Assembly: GCA_025738555.1 (NCBI GenBank)
Contig: JAOVFP010000010.1
Coordinates: forward strand, 4,475,501 to 4,539,500
Direction of reading: 5' to 3'
DNA length: 64,000 nt
Source of the DNA: Cyathus striatus
Lineage: Eukaryota; Basidiomycota; Agaricomycetes; Agaricales; Nidulariaceae
Part shown: in pieces, positions 10,484 through 22,218 of the stretch
Numbering within the stretch: position 1 is the stretch's first letter
How the letters are laid out: the number at the start of each line of letters is the position of its first letter
The notes under the pieces: model-generated
What the model was told of the DNA's origin: nothing
Databases searched by the model: none
The model's input: only the letters and a program-made list of their open reading frames with translations
Position numbers and translations under genes: made by a program

Positions 10484-11930
10484 ATGGCTTTTGGTTTGAC
10501 TTTTCTTTGTGTGTATTAAAAGATGACTAAATCTGCTTTTTCAGGTGCTCCAGGCGGTGGTCGTGGTGGATTTGGCGGTCGTGGCGGTGGTCGCGGTGGT
10601 GGTGATAGAGGTGGTGGACGCGGTGGAGGTCGTGGTGGATTTGGTGGTGGTCGCGGTGGTGGATTCGGTGGAGGTGATCGCGGCGGCGGTAGAGGTCCGT
10701 TTTTATCTCTTTGTCTCACATTCCCCCCAACTCACGTTTATTGCAGGTGCACCCCGCGGTGGCGGACGCGGCAGAGGCGCTCCCAGAGGCCGTGGTGCCC
10801 CCAGAGGTGGACGCGGTGGAGGTGGTGCTAGAGGCGGATCCAACACTGTCGTCGAGCCCCATCGCCACCCTGGTGTCTTTATCGCAAAAGGCAAAGACCA
10901 CATGCTTGTCACCAAGAATCTCGTCCCTGGCGAGAGTGTTTACGGTGAAAAGAGGATTAGTGTCGAGGGCGGCGTCGATGGCACTAAGGTCGAGTACAGG
11001 GTGTGGAATCCTTTCAGGAGCAAGCTTGCTGCAGGCGTGCTTGGTGGATTGGAGGATATTTATATTAGACCAGGTGCTAAGGTACTTTACCTTGGTGCTG
11101 CGAGTGGGACTAGTGTCAGTCACGTTGCAGATATTGTTGGTCCTGTGAGTGTTTTTCTTCTTTTTTTGAGGGGGGGGAACAGGAATCTGACAATGGTTTA
11201 TAGGAAGGAACTGTGTATGCCGTCGAGTTCTCGCCTCGATCAGGCCGTGACTTGATAAACATGGCTAAAAAGCGAACAAACGTTATTCGTGAGTTGCGGT
11301 CCTTTTGCTCTTTTTTTTTTGCTTCTCTTCCCTTCGCTACACTGGGGCCTGTTAGTCCCCTTACAGTACGTCGCTGTGGCAACTGTCTTTGCAATTCATT
11401 CCTGAGGCAATTTAATCAGCTGCCTGCTTGAATTTTGCTGTACCCTTCATTTTCTTTCCGCTACACGCTAGGCGGCTTTTGTCCTTGTACATTTAGAGCT
11501 TCCAGTCGGTCATTGGGGTTACCACTCACTTGGCTCTTCCTGTGCCAGTCGTCATGTCTTCTCTTCACCCCCGTCTGAACCTCACTAACACCCCATCTTA
11601 GCAATCGTCGAAGACGCTCGTCTCCCTAACAGATACCGCATGCTCCTCTCCCTAGTGGACGTAATCTTCGCCGATGTAGCACAACCCGATCAAGCTCGTA
11701 TCGTCATCCACAACGCACAGTCCTTCCTCAAAGACGGTGGACACGTCGTGATCAGTATCAAGGCGTCATGTATTGACTCAACTGCTCCCCCTGCGACAAT
11801 TTTTGCGAGTGAGGTACAGAAGTTGAAAGAGGGACAGCTGAAGCCTATTGAGCAGGTTACGCTTGAGCCATACGAGAGGGACCATGCTATGGTTTCGGCT
11901 GTTTATCTTAGACATCAAAAGTTGACATAG
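10484..11930 (+). CDS. nop1: Fibrillarin, rRNA 2'-O-methyltransferase
   Basis: The catalytic subunit of box C/D snoRNPs, acting in the nucleolus. Exons are 10484-10493, 10545-10694, 10747-11144, 11204-11288 and 11602-11930, giving 323 aa. A GAR domain rich in RGG and GGRGG (about residues 4-85) precedes the methyltransferase fold. Visible signatures are [18 protein letters not shown] (SAM-binding motif I), [35 protein letters not shown] and [15 protein letters not shown] prefer the start at 10484 because it gives [12 protein letters not shown], with a canonical TGACTAA branch point and TTTTTCAG acceptor. The alternative ATG at 10523 lies inside that intron and would give [12 protein letters not shown] in the same frame. 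Intron 4 is unusually long (313 nt). Confidence 0.96.
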
Positions 11931-12771
11931 TTTGTTGGATTAAAGTGTAGTGGTAGGGAAGCAGGTGAGGGGTGCGTTGGCGATGCAAAAGTAGCTTGCG
12001 GTACTGCTTGCTTGGTACTATGTAAATTCTGTACATACTCGCTTCACGTTTTTTCTGGTTATTTTAATTCCTTTTTTTCTCCTGACTTAGGATGCCTACT
12101 GATTCTGTTCTTTGTTCTATTTGTTCTTGTAGCAAGACTTGGTACATGGGATGCGTTTTTTTCAATTTCTATTCGCTCTAATGTTGGAATCTAGGATGTA
12201 CATATCCATTGCCTTGATCACTGAAAATCCGAATAACTATGTGTTACTTAGACAGAACGAGTTGAAGTGCATAGCAGAGACGAGTTGTGACTAAACGCAT
12301 GCTTACGTTTCTTATCAGTGCTAGTTACGCCTGCAGTTGTGGTAACGGCCACAAGTGTAAGTTGTGCGACGGCAACATAAGTATCCACAGTCAACAACAG
12401 CATCCGAATTAACTACCGATCACTTCGTTCACTGTTGAGTCTGTAAGTACCGGTACATCACTAGCAATTACAACAGAAAACAAAGAACACCCTCCCCAGG
12501 GTGGTGTGCGCAAAACCGCAAAGAAGAACGAAAGGGCGACCAAAAAAGGAACTCTGGTAAAAAAAAAAGGAGTACGTAGGTATCTCGATCAAACTAATTA
12601 GCAGGCTCTAATTCCCCCTGCGTCAAAATGCAGTGTGTATAGCCGAATGTCCATTATCAGCAGATGTGAGGTATCGTGTAAGACATATGCAGGAGTCCAT
12701 GGATGTATGTAATAGATCTTTTCCCTTCCAAGCGGGAAAAGATACACAAAAAAACAAGGATGGTTTAGATA
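11931..12771. other. Intergenic, convergent spacer
   Basis: The 3' ends of fibrillarin (plus) and the Rds1-like gene (minus) face each other here. No further gene is recognised. An A-rich stretch lies at about 12540-12570. Confidence 0.5.
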
Positions 12772-14170
12772 TTACATATTCCATCCTACCACAGTAAGCT
12801 TCCCATCAGGAGAAGGACCAGTGAAGGTGTTGGGCGTGCCTGGAACAGCAGCTGCACTTGCTGATGCACCTGCTGAGCTCTGATTGGAAGTTGCTGCAGG
12901 AGCCTCTGCTGATCCAGTTGCGGATGCGGATCCATCAGTAGCAGCAGACGTCGCAGCTGAAGCGTTGGTGGCGGTAGTAGCAGCGCTGGCACTTGAGATA
13001 ATCGAAGAAGCCTGAGCGGGAGAAATGGTGCTCGTAGATGTAGTAACGGCTGAGCCAGCCGCACCACCGCTGCCACGGGCAAGCTGGCCGAGAACCTGAG
13101 GTTGCGTGTCGATGAAAGCCATGGTGGGGCCAGCGATGAGCTTGTCGGAGGCACGATCGCGGACATTGTTAATCAAGGGGTTGCCGTCCGATGTGACGAA
13201 AATGGCAACAGGTCCATTGATGCCTGCGGGAACGACGCACTGGTTGAATGGGAGAGCAATGGAATTGGATGCACCTCCGATGAGCATTTGACAGAAGAGG
13301 CTCTGTCAGAAACGTTAGATTAAGTGATAATATAAGGAAAGGACATTCCTCACGTCTTCGCTGACGGTTCCGTTGATAGCAGAGGAAGAGAAGGTCAATG
13401 CAGTTCCAGGACCAACACTGCCCGTGTTAGTGATGGAAAGAGAGGGATTGGCTAAAGGATGAATTAATATTATTCATTTCCTAATGCTTGTTAACTGGGC
13501 TTACCTGGAAGACCGACATCGCAAGGACCATCAAAGAATGGGCTGGCAATGGCAAGAATCTCTTGAGGTTTGAGAGCAATATCAAATGCCGAAGGGATAG
13601 CAGTTCCAGTACTCGAGAGAATGTTAAGGATGGTTTGATGTCTTGCTTCGACAGTCAAGATAGAGCCAGCAGCATCTAACAGAACAGGGTCAGAGAGAAG
13701 GGTTGCGCCTCCCAGGTACGCAGCAACACCAACATTCTCCACAACACGAGCGACAGCTGCCATGGTTGTGACATCTGTTAAAACAGAGTCGAAGCTAAAT
13801 TTACAGCTCGTAATGGGCTGTTCACCAAATGACTGGAGCGCGGATTGAAGCACACTAGAATGTGTAGCTTCATCTGACTGGATTACTGTAAACTGTTCCA
13901 CGGGAATCTGGCTGGACGAGAAACCAGCCGCAATAAAGTCAGAAGCCTGGAATTTTGCAATTGCCTGGGAATAGAAAGTTGATTCCAGCTGCTCTAAGAC
14001 ATCGGCAAATTCTGATGATACATTAGTGATAGGCAACGCCAATGTTCGGTCAGAAACTCACTGAAGACCGTGATATCTGCTGCTGCTGCCGCACGCCTGA
14101 ATCGGGAGGGGGCTGCATGGGTCAAAAGAGGGACTACTGCAAGAGCAAAGAGCGACGACGAGAAAAGCAT
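12772..14170 (-). CDS. Secreted Rds1-like ferritin-fold protein
   Basis: Exons are 14062-14170, 13505-14011, 13354-13451 and 12772-13302, giving 414 aa. A signal peptide (about 1-19, cleaved after THAAP) is followed by a ferritin-like four-helix domain beginning FADVLEQLESTFYSQ, created by the first splice. The Glu/His positions typical of the fold are visible in QSDEATHSSVLQ and EARHQTILN. The family is named after fission yeast rds1, a gene induced by nutrient stress. Its enzymatic activity is not established. The C-terminal third is a low-complexity Ala/Ser/Thr linker ending in TVVGWNM, without a GPI-type tail. Presumably a secreted stress or developmental protein. Confidence 0.88.
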
Positions 14171-15427
14171 TTTGATTAAAGTTGGAAGGAAGGAAAAAGG
14201 ACTAAGCCGTAGAACGAAAAGAGCCTGCTTAAAGGAGTGCAATAGTTTGAAAAGAAACCAGATTGGAGCAAGCCAATAAAACCAGGGGATGCAGCCGGGC
14301 AAGCCCAAAAGAAAGAACGGCTACAAACTGAGCATTAGTATCGCAGGGAAGCATGGACATAAGGGGAAATACTCACTAGGGCACGGGGAGGGAGAGCAGT
14401 AAAAGAAAGGATGGCAAGGGAAGTGATGGCGACAAGTGTCAAGTATTTGTAGAAAATCAATGCTTGGGAAGCGTCAGCGAAACCAGATCATTGGTACTTC
14501 GCATCGTTGCTGCTGATTGGCTTCGGCCAGATCGGATACGTTTAAGTCCTGCCAAATCTCATCTCTATGGCGATATATCCACTCGTCGCTGTACGTTGAG
14601 CCCAAAATAACGGAGTTGTCAGACGGAGACCAGGTAGATGATATTGCACAGTGTAGTTGTTGCAGACTGAGTCCAGTGTTGTAGAGTGTTGTGTGTGGTA
14701 GGCGATAAAGCGTGAGTCTCGAGGAAATCACTTCAGCCAATGATAGACCAAAGTCGACGCCGATCATTTACATTTGGAAATTATCTCGAACCGGGAAAAC
14801 TCGAGGACTTGGGAGAAACAATAGAAAATGAACGTAAGGTAAGTAGTACAGTACGCAGCTAGTAACTCGACATCAAGCCTCTCGGGCTTTTAAAAACCTA
14901 CTTTAGTACGTTGCCTTACGGTACCTGATTCAGCCTGATTTCACGTTTGTTGTTTTTCTCCGTTTCGAACATCCTAATGTCAGCGAGAGGCTCGTTAATC
15001 CTTATCACGCAATCGGCAAATTTGCCAGTCAGACAGACGGAAAGTTGTGGGCTTGTGTATACAGTGTACTTCGTGGTCAACGAACGAATGGGACGGGCAT
15101 TCCGTCGTCAAGGAGGTTCGGCGCATGTGCCCATATGATTGGTGGCACCCAATCAACATGGCCGTTCTCCCGTCCCGCCACTCATTGAGCTGAGTGGAAA
15201 TCATGATTCAAAGGGCATCCCGGTACAGGGTACAAGAAATTTGCATGCGTTTACTCTTCGGAGTGGTATGGATCCCTTATCATAGCGTGCTGTGCTACCG
15301 CATCTTTTTGAGCAGGCAATAGGAGTAAGTATTCTTAGTTATCATCGTATTGACATCCATAAATCATTCATAAAACAGTGATAGATGTGATTTAGTGTTC
15401 GTTCCACAAAGCTACACTGACGTATCA
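14171..15427. other. Long intergenic region, no supported gene
   Basis: Contains the Rds1-like promoter and the 3' side of the carboxypeptidase gene. The longest frame (14474-14767, minus, 97 codons) has no recognisable motif, and I do not call it a gene. Confidence 0.5.
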
Positions 15428-17681
15428 TCACCATAAACTCTTCCCCGCCAGCCATCTCGATACCATTGCGAGTGACTCTGCTGGTTTGTCAAAAGGGACG
15501 TAGAAGGAAAATGTCAGTCAAGGGGTTTAGGAACCTGAGTCATATAAATAGAGCACTTATCATATGTCCAGCTCCTCGAACCGTTGCAAAAGTCAACAAA
15601 GGCGTTTGTTTTACTTCACCCGCCTTTTGACCTCCAACTCCCCATTCTTTCCAGTCTACATCATTGTAGGCAGCTTTACCGCTCCAATCAAGTTTGTCGA
15701 CCCAGAGCTTATTCGCAATCCAGTTGCATCGCCAATCATAGGTGCCTAAATTGATGTTCAGTGTTGCTGAACGAAAATATGTGATCTGTACTAGCCTGCA
15801 TATATCAGGACTCGGACGCCACGATCAAGCAGACCAGCGACGTAGTGTTGTGTGGGCGAATTCCACTTATCCATGTGTGCGTTGAATCCCTGTATCACCG
15901 TTTTTGAGCAGGCAGTGAAGTTGGAGGATGTTTCGACTCCCAGAAGCTCTCGAATATCAGGTCTGTTCAGGTATGATTCAATGGAGTCGATCTCGCGATA
16001 GCAAAGGTTACCCTCGCATTTCTAACAAGAGTTAGGTGAATAATTTGAGTAAACAATTGTGTAAAGGATAGTCAGAATCGTTCCATACTTTAGACATATC
16101 GTATACATTTCTGCCTAAAAGTTATCAAAGATGAACGCTAAAGATAGCTACCATGGGAGTCTCGCTTACCTGTTGCCTCCATGGCTGTAGACAACTCGCT
16201 ATCGCAGAAGTTTACGGCAGCACGACAGTTCATGGCATCAAAGTGATCAATACATGCCTTTTGCATAGTTGATTGACATCTCGGGAGCTATAAAGAAAAA
16301 TAAAGATTGTAGGACAGCCTTTCAAATAGCTAGAACATTTTACTTACAGCCAATTTCATTCGGACGCATGCTGAAATAGATTGGAAAGGTACGTCGAAAG
16401 AAGCAGTACCACATTCGACATCATAGCGTCCCTGGTATAAGCTAACAACATATTATATCAGAATGCAATAATAGCTCACAGCACTGGTAGCATAGATACC
16501 CACGTAGAGATGTCCGTGATCCCATTTCCAATTAAAACACTTTGTAAATTTATCGTCGGGTTTCCTTCCCTAAGTGCAACTTGGTTCTGGTCATATATTT
16601 CGCTTGCGAACACAGGTAAATAGCGACCCTATAAATCATGGTCACCACATGAGCATTGTCAGCAGCAGCGTGGCGACTCACACCATACGATTCTCCTGAG
16701 ACATGAAAAGGGCGCCCCGAGAACTGCTTGAAAGTCTCGAAGAAGATGGAAATGAAGGCGTGGACATTCTTCGCAGCAGCTTCGGTGGTTTCGACAACTT
16801 CTCCAAAATCTGCGTAGGAGAAACCGACCCCTACCCTGTCAGAATAAAAACTTTTCATATCTGCTACTAAGGAGACCAAACGAGGCGGTTCCTTACGGCT
16901 GATCTAAGAAGAATATGTTGGCCTCTTCATTCCATGAATATGGATTCCAGGTGGTGCCGTTGGTTGAGGCGTTTTTCATATCGATACTGCAGGGACCTGC
17001 AAACTTTAGTTTACCGCTTTATGGAGCTTATCAGGGTGTGTATACCAAGTTCCATCAAGAGACCCGTCGAAGAAGAGCAACCAGGGCCTGGGGAGATTAA
17101 CATGAACACCATCGAATACATTGGGTGGACGCAATACCAAACCTCCGTTAATCCACATCATCACATCGTCTACGAAAAATGAAGTCAGGAACAATGCAAT
17201 AGGGTCTTCATAGCGGCGGCGAACAAGGAAATGTTGCCACACTCCCTACCTTGATCTGGGTTCCTACGACTTTCGAAGAAATAGAAGAACATATGCTTCG
17301 CGCCGGCGTCGACATCCAAATAGCCTGTGTAAACGCTGATGATAATGACAGAGTCCGGTCAGCATTTGGTAAGTCGAGATGGCAATGGTTAAAGCCGCCA
17401 CGGCAGGTGGGAAGGGATCACGCTGCATAGCAATTATAGGGACCTTCACGGACTTACTTCACGGTGGGGTCGCAGAAGTCGGTCTTCTTCACGCGAACCT
17501 GATAGTTGGGAAAGCGAGGGTGACTTAGAGAAGTAAATCTATCAGAGGAAAGAGACGAGAGGTGAAGAGAGCCATGCTGAGCGGCGTTGTCGAGAACGCT
17601 TTGGCCAGGCTGAATATTGTTGGCAGCGCAAGACAAGTAGGTCAACGAGAGGAGAAATAGGCTTATGAGTGGGGGCAGCAT
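15428..17681 (-). CDS. Secreted serine carboxypeptidase (family S10)
   Basis: Removes C-terminal residues from peptides at acid pH. Exons are 17458-17681, 17250-17335, 17143-17169, 17046-17087, 16897-16996, 16682-16835, 16504-16628, 16348-16441, 16170-16287, 16089-16114, 15796-16021, 15561-15745 and 15428-15499, giving 492 aa. It has a signal peptide (1-19). Family blocks assembled by splicing are YTGYLDVDAGAKHMFFYFF, MMWINGGPGCSSSTGLL, LDQPVGVGFSYAD, GESYGGRYLPV (catalytic S209), YDWRCNWIAN (D411) and GAGHMVPFDKP (H468). Two introns are non-canonical: the one at 15746-15795 is GC-AG, and the last, 15500-15560, must be ATAAGT...TAC because the HMVPFDKP motif is joined exactly there. No GT-AG alternative keeps the frame. 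Confidence 0.95.
15500..15560 (-). other. AT-AC intron in the carboxypeptidase gene
   Basis: On the coding strand the intron starts ATAAGTGCTC and ends CCTTCTAC, with a branch-like TTGACTGAC about 20 bases from the end. The donor is a U2-type GTAAGT consensus with A for G, and the acceptor has AC for AG. Removing exactly these 61 bases joins GAGHM to VPFDKP, an invariant S10 block. Confidence 0.8.
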
Positions 17682-18036
17682 GGTGGGAGCAAGACAAAAT
17701 TATCTTTCTCATTGCTCGCTCCTAGTACTAGCTTCCGCAGGCCCGTCCCATCTGGAGAGATAGGCCCACGTGAACGGAGTTGACTGAGACTCAGATTCAG
17801 AATTTCAGAAAGCGGACCTTGTGACCGCGAACATATAAGTACGCCAGAAATGGAATATGTTTCGCACGGACAATTGGCGGGTGGGAAAGCCGAGTAAAAA
17901 TCTTTCGTACACCAAAAAAGTTGCAACTTGGAACGAGCTGCTCGTTGATCAGTCCACCGCCCGCACCCAGTCGCCTCGGGTTTCTTTTTCTTTATTTTCT
18001 TTGGTTTCTTTCCCCCTACGGGACTAATCCTCAAAA
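17682..18036. promoter_or_regulatory. Divergent promoter, carboxypeptidase and nop58
   Basis: 355 bases separate the two start codons, which point away from each other. A pyrimidine-rich stretch (about 17970-18015) precedes the nop58 ATG. No factor site is assigned. Confidence 0.6.
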
Positions 18037-20169
18037 ATGCTCGTGCTATACGAGACCGCAATGGGCTACTGCCTGTTCAAGGTCACAGACTCGAACAAAC
18101 TTGAGAGCGCAGACCTCTACAAGGAATTCGAGACTCCTGAGCAGGCCAACAAACTGTGCGTCTAAAGCTGCATAATCCTGCATGCGACTAAATCCTGGAC
18201 ATAGCTTAAAACTCAAGGCTTTGCACCGATTCACGTCAACCGCGACCGCAGTTGAAGACATGACTGCTATCCAGGATGGAAAACTCGGAAAGGGCTTGAA
18301 GAAGTTCTTGACGGAACAAATTGTTGAGAAGGGGAAAGGGAAGGACAGCTTAGTGGTCGTTGATCCTCATCTGAGTTCGTTCTCTTTTTCCTGTTTTAAC
18401 ATGCCAAAAATAATAATTTAACAGGTCGTGCCATCTCTAAAAAACTGAGCATTAAAGTTACTACCAAAAGTTCAGAGACGGATCTCTGGCGTGGCATTCG
18501 TAGTCAGCTTGCCAATCTTCTTGATGGGCTTGACCCGAAGGATCTTGCAACAATGAGCTTGGGTCTCAGTCATTCATTGGGACGGTACTGCAGTTTTGCT
18601 CGATCGAGTCTTTACTTCTCCAACTTACCATCTCATAGATTTAAACTCAAGTTCTCACCTGATAAAGTTGACACTATGGTGGTTCAAGCCATTGCCCTTC
18701 TCGATGACCTCGACAAGGAAATCAATATTTACGCAATGCGAGTAAAGGTAAGCACTGAAAATCTTGAGATGTCTGGAAATACCGACTCCTATTTGCTATA
18801 GGAATGGTACGGATGGCATTTCCCTGAAATGGCGAAAATTATCAATGACAACATTGCGTACGCACGGGTTATCCGAGTGATGGGTGCGCTCAACTTGAAA
18901 TTATTTTTATGACTTAACAATTTATCTGCCTTTTTTAGGCTTCCGCACCAATGCTGCCACTACATCGTTTGCTGAAATTCTCCCTGAAGACCTCGAAGCC
19001 GTTCTTAAGGCAGCTGCCGAAATTTCCATGGGTACCGAAATCTCCGACAGCGATATTGCTCACATCCACTCCCTTTGTGATCAAGTCATCTCCATCTCAA
19101 AATACCGTACTCAGCTTGCCGAGTACCTTCGTAACCGTATGAACGCCATTGCACCTAACTTGACGGCTCTGGTAGGCGAGCTCGTGGGAGCTCGTCTCAT
19201 CAGTCATGCCGGAAGCTTACTTAACTTGGCCAAACATCCCGCCAGTACAGTGCAAATTCTCGGTGCCGAGAAGGCACTGTTCCGCGCGTTGAAGACGAAA
19301 CACGATACACCGAAGTATGGTCTCATATATCATGTAAGCTCTATGTTCGACATTGTGCTCTCAAATGTTGACCAGACTTCAGGCTTCTCTTATCGGTCAA
19401 GCACCACCCAAACTTAAGGGTAAAGTTAGTAGCGCGCAAGTGATCTATCTATTTAAACAGATCTAATCTTAAGCCCCTAGATGGCTCGAATGGTTGCCAC
19501 AAAAGCTGCTCTTTCCATCCGTGTCGATGCTCTTACCGACGCTGATGGCAAGTCTGAGCCTGCAGCACCCTCAATAGGTGTTGAAAACCGAGCCAAGCTC
19601 GAGTCCCGATTACGGGCTCTTGAACATCAATCCGATCTCGGCGGTGTTCGTCGCTTCGCCAACAGCGGCAAGAAGCAGGAACGCTTTGAGATGCAAGGCG
19701 ATGCAAAGACATACAATACCCAGGCTGATGCTGTGAACTTTGTGTCAACACAGCGCGAGAGTGCGCTTGAGACCGCGTTAAATGTGACTCTGCAGACGAA
19801 GGAAGAGAAGAAGAAGGCAAAGGAGGAGAAGAAGGCAAAGAAGAAAGCCGAGAAGGAGAAAAAGTCGGACGAGAAGGATGAGGATAAGATGGAGGTCGAT
19901 GCTGAAGAGGGTAAGAAGGACAAGAAAGAAAAGAAGAGGAAACGGAGAGAAAGCGAAGTCAACGCCTCTGAGGAGGTCGCTAAGGTTAGTCTTAGCGTGC
20001 TTAGGATATTGTTCGATGCTGACATCTATCATCATAGGAGGAGACTGAGGGGGAGACTGAGGAGGAGAAGAAGGCAAGGAAGAAGGCACGCAAGGCCGAG
20101 AAAGCAGCGGCTGCCGCCGGTGAGGGCGAATCACCAGCGAAGAAGAAAAAGAAGAAGTCGGATGCATGA
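18037..20169 (+). CDS. nop58: Nop58, box C/D snoRNP core protein
   Basis: A scaffold of box C/D snoRNPs that holds fibrillarin over the methylation site and is needed for 18S rRNA processing. Exons are 18037-18155, 18205-18374, 18425-18584, 18639-18747, 18802-18883, 18939-19333, 19383-19424, 19481-19984 and 20038-20169, giving 570 aa. The start [16 protein letters not shown] is the classic Nop5/Nop58 beginning. [10 protein letters not shown] and the Nop domain ([42 protein letters not shown]) follow. The C-terminus (from about residue 465) is a Lys/Glu-rich tail with KKE/D repeats ending in KKKKKKSDA, as in yeast Nop58. Fibrillarin lies 6 kb away on the same strand. Confidence 0.97.
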
Positions 20170-20454
20170 GTGTAGCCTGGGGTTTCCTATTTCTATTCTA
20201 CTTCTACATTTGTCGCATACATATATCCTATTGCATTGTAAAATAAGACTCTCGCGGGTTTCTACTAAAATAATTGTAAATTCGTTTCGGGTCGGAATGC
20301 GCCAGTGTGCTATTTTTGGATTCTGCCTCATCACATGACCATCGTAATGAAGATCGATTTTTTGAGTCAACCTGTTTATCCGCCCCGCGCATCATCCGCA
20401 ACCGAGCTATTCTACTTCCTGCCACACCCTCGTTTTGTACAACTATCATTTAGA

Positions 20455-21836
20455 ATGGCTCCCCGGACTTGTGCTCTATGTGAAAACTCAAAAGCGATGC
20501 TGAAGCGCCCAAAAACCGGACAACAGATTTGCCGAGAATGTTTCTTTTATGTATTTGAAACCGAGGTCCACAACACTATCGTCGAGGCTAAGTTATTTAA
20601 ATCTGGAGATCGTGTAGCAATAGGTGCATCTGGAGGGAAAGGTTAGTAAAATAGCTTATCTTGCTCGAGTGGTATGCTGAACGCCATTGTAGATTCAACT
20701 GTATTAGCATATGTTATGAAAACACTTAATGAACGATATAATTATGGATTAGAGTTATTCTTGCTTTCGATTGATGAAGGTATTACCGGTTATCGAGACG
20801 ACTCGCTGGAGGTACGAAACTACATGCTATTTATTTGAAACGTATTTTAAATCTATCCTTGCAGACGGTCAAACGAAATCAGCAGCAATATGACATGCCG
20901 CTGAAAATCTTATCGTATGACGAACTATATGGATGGACTATGGATGCCATCGTTTCACAGGTCGGACGAAAGAACAACTGCACCTTTTGTGGTGTCTTCC
21001 GTCGACAGGCATTGGATCGAGGAGCTGCAATGTTGAATGTGGATCATATTGTCACAGGGCACAATGCAGATGATATCGCTGAGACTGTGTTAATGAATAG
21101 TGTGTGGTCATTATTTCTGTTACCGACTCATTCTAACTCGAAATTCGAAGTTATGCGTGGAGATATTGCTCGCCTTGGTCGGTGTACACAGATATGTACG
21201 CAAGGGGAAGATACAATCCGACGTTCGAAACCGTTCAAATATGCTTACGAGAAAGAAATTGTCATGTCAGGAGCTCTATTTCCTCTAACCCTCTCTCACC
21301 AATCTCAAATTTCATTCTTGTAGGTATGCGTACTTCAAGAAACTCGATTACTTCTCCACAGAGTGTATCTACTCTCCGGATGCTTACCGCGGTCACGCGC
21401 GAGTATTTCTTAAAGACCTTGAAGCTGCACGTCCCAGCGCTATCATCGATATCATTCATTCAGGAGAGGCGTTTGAAATCAGAGAAGAGGTTAAGGCAAT
21501 GCAAAAACTCCAGCGTACGTCCGTTTCCTCGGTTAAAAGATGTACTCTAATTGTAATTTGCAGAAACATGCCAACGTTGCGGATACATGTCTAGCAACGA
21601 GCTCTGCAAAGCATGTACGCTGCTGGAAGGCCTTGAGCGTGGCATGGCAAGCGCGGGGATCGTACGTGGCTCGTTTCTCTTTTCATGCAGTAGCTCATCT
21701 ATATGTCTCCAAACAGACGGATAAAGGACGGAAGAGGCTTGAGGCAGAAGGCCCAGCACCGGACAATATACGGACAATACCTTTTTACAGGCCTCCTTCG
21801 GGGGGTCCATCAATTGCTATTGAGACGCCTTCGTAG
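20455..21836 (+). CDS. ncs6: Cytoplasmic tRNA 2-thiolation protein 1 (Ncs6/Ctu1)
   Basis: Adenylates and thiolates U34 of the tRNAs for Lys, Glu and Gln in the cytosol, using sulfur from Urm1, in complex with Ncs2. Exons are 20455-20641, 20693-20811, 20865-21099, 21151-21265, 21324-21514, 21564-21661 and 21717-21836, giving 354 aa. Visible are the N-terminal zinc pair [12 protein letters not shown], the PP-loop [14 protein letters not shown] (across intron 1), the [12 protein letters not shown] block with [11 protein letters not shown], and the C-terminal zinc site [13 protein letters not shown]. Length and domain order are normal. The donor of intron 4, GTCAGG, is weak but is required for the [18 protein letters not shown] block. 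Confidence 0.96.
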
Positions 21837-22218
21837 CCTGGTAGAATATACATGTAGCAGTACCAACAAATTTTTATATTCAACGTATGTAAGATCTAAT
21901 AAGTACGATGTGTGCACTGTGAAGGTAGGAAAATACAATACAACGTCAAAAAGGTGTTTATGACTAGAAGTTGACTTATGCAAATATGTACAGGTAAGTA
22001 GCAGTTGGTCGTAGTGATACATGTATGAGTACTACAAAGTTGTGCATGGCGGGCATTGTCCAGAATTGACCGCGTGCGTATCGTCTAGATGTGTAGAAAA
22101 CAAGAAGCTAGATTGTGATGGAATGAAAAACGAGTGCAAATATTGAAAGCAAATGTTCAAGGATATAGGACGTCAAAGAAAATAGCGCAGACAAGAGAAA
22201 GAAATCAAGACGACTGCC
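21837..22218. other. Convergent intergenic spacer
   Basis: Lies between the 3' ends of ncs6 (plus) and the MDR-like gene (minus). AT-rich, with nothing else seen. Confidence 0.5.

Noticed and set aside
10523..10544. ATG at 10523 as the fibrillarin start
   Set aside because: It lies in a segment with a consensus branch point and acceptor. The upstream MAFG exon fits fibrillarin N-termini better, though 10523 remains possible.
14474..14767. 97-codon minus-strand frame as a small gene
   Set aside because: No family motif, no supporting introns, and it lies in a promoter region.
19627..20167. Long minus-strand frames rich in Ser/Phe/Leu across the end of nop58
   Set aside because: They are the complement of the Lys/Glu-rich tail codons. 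The plus strand encodes a complete Nop58.
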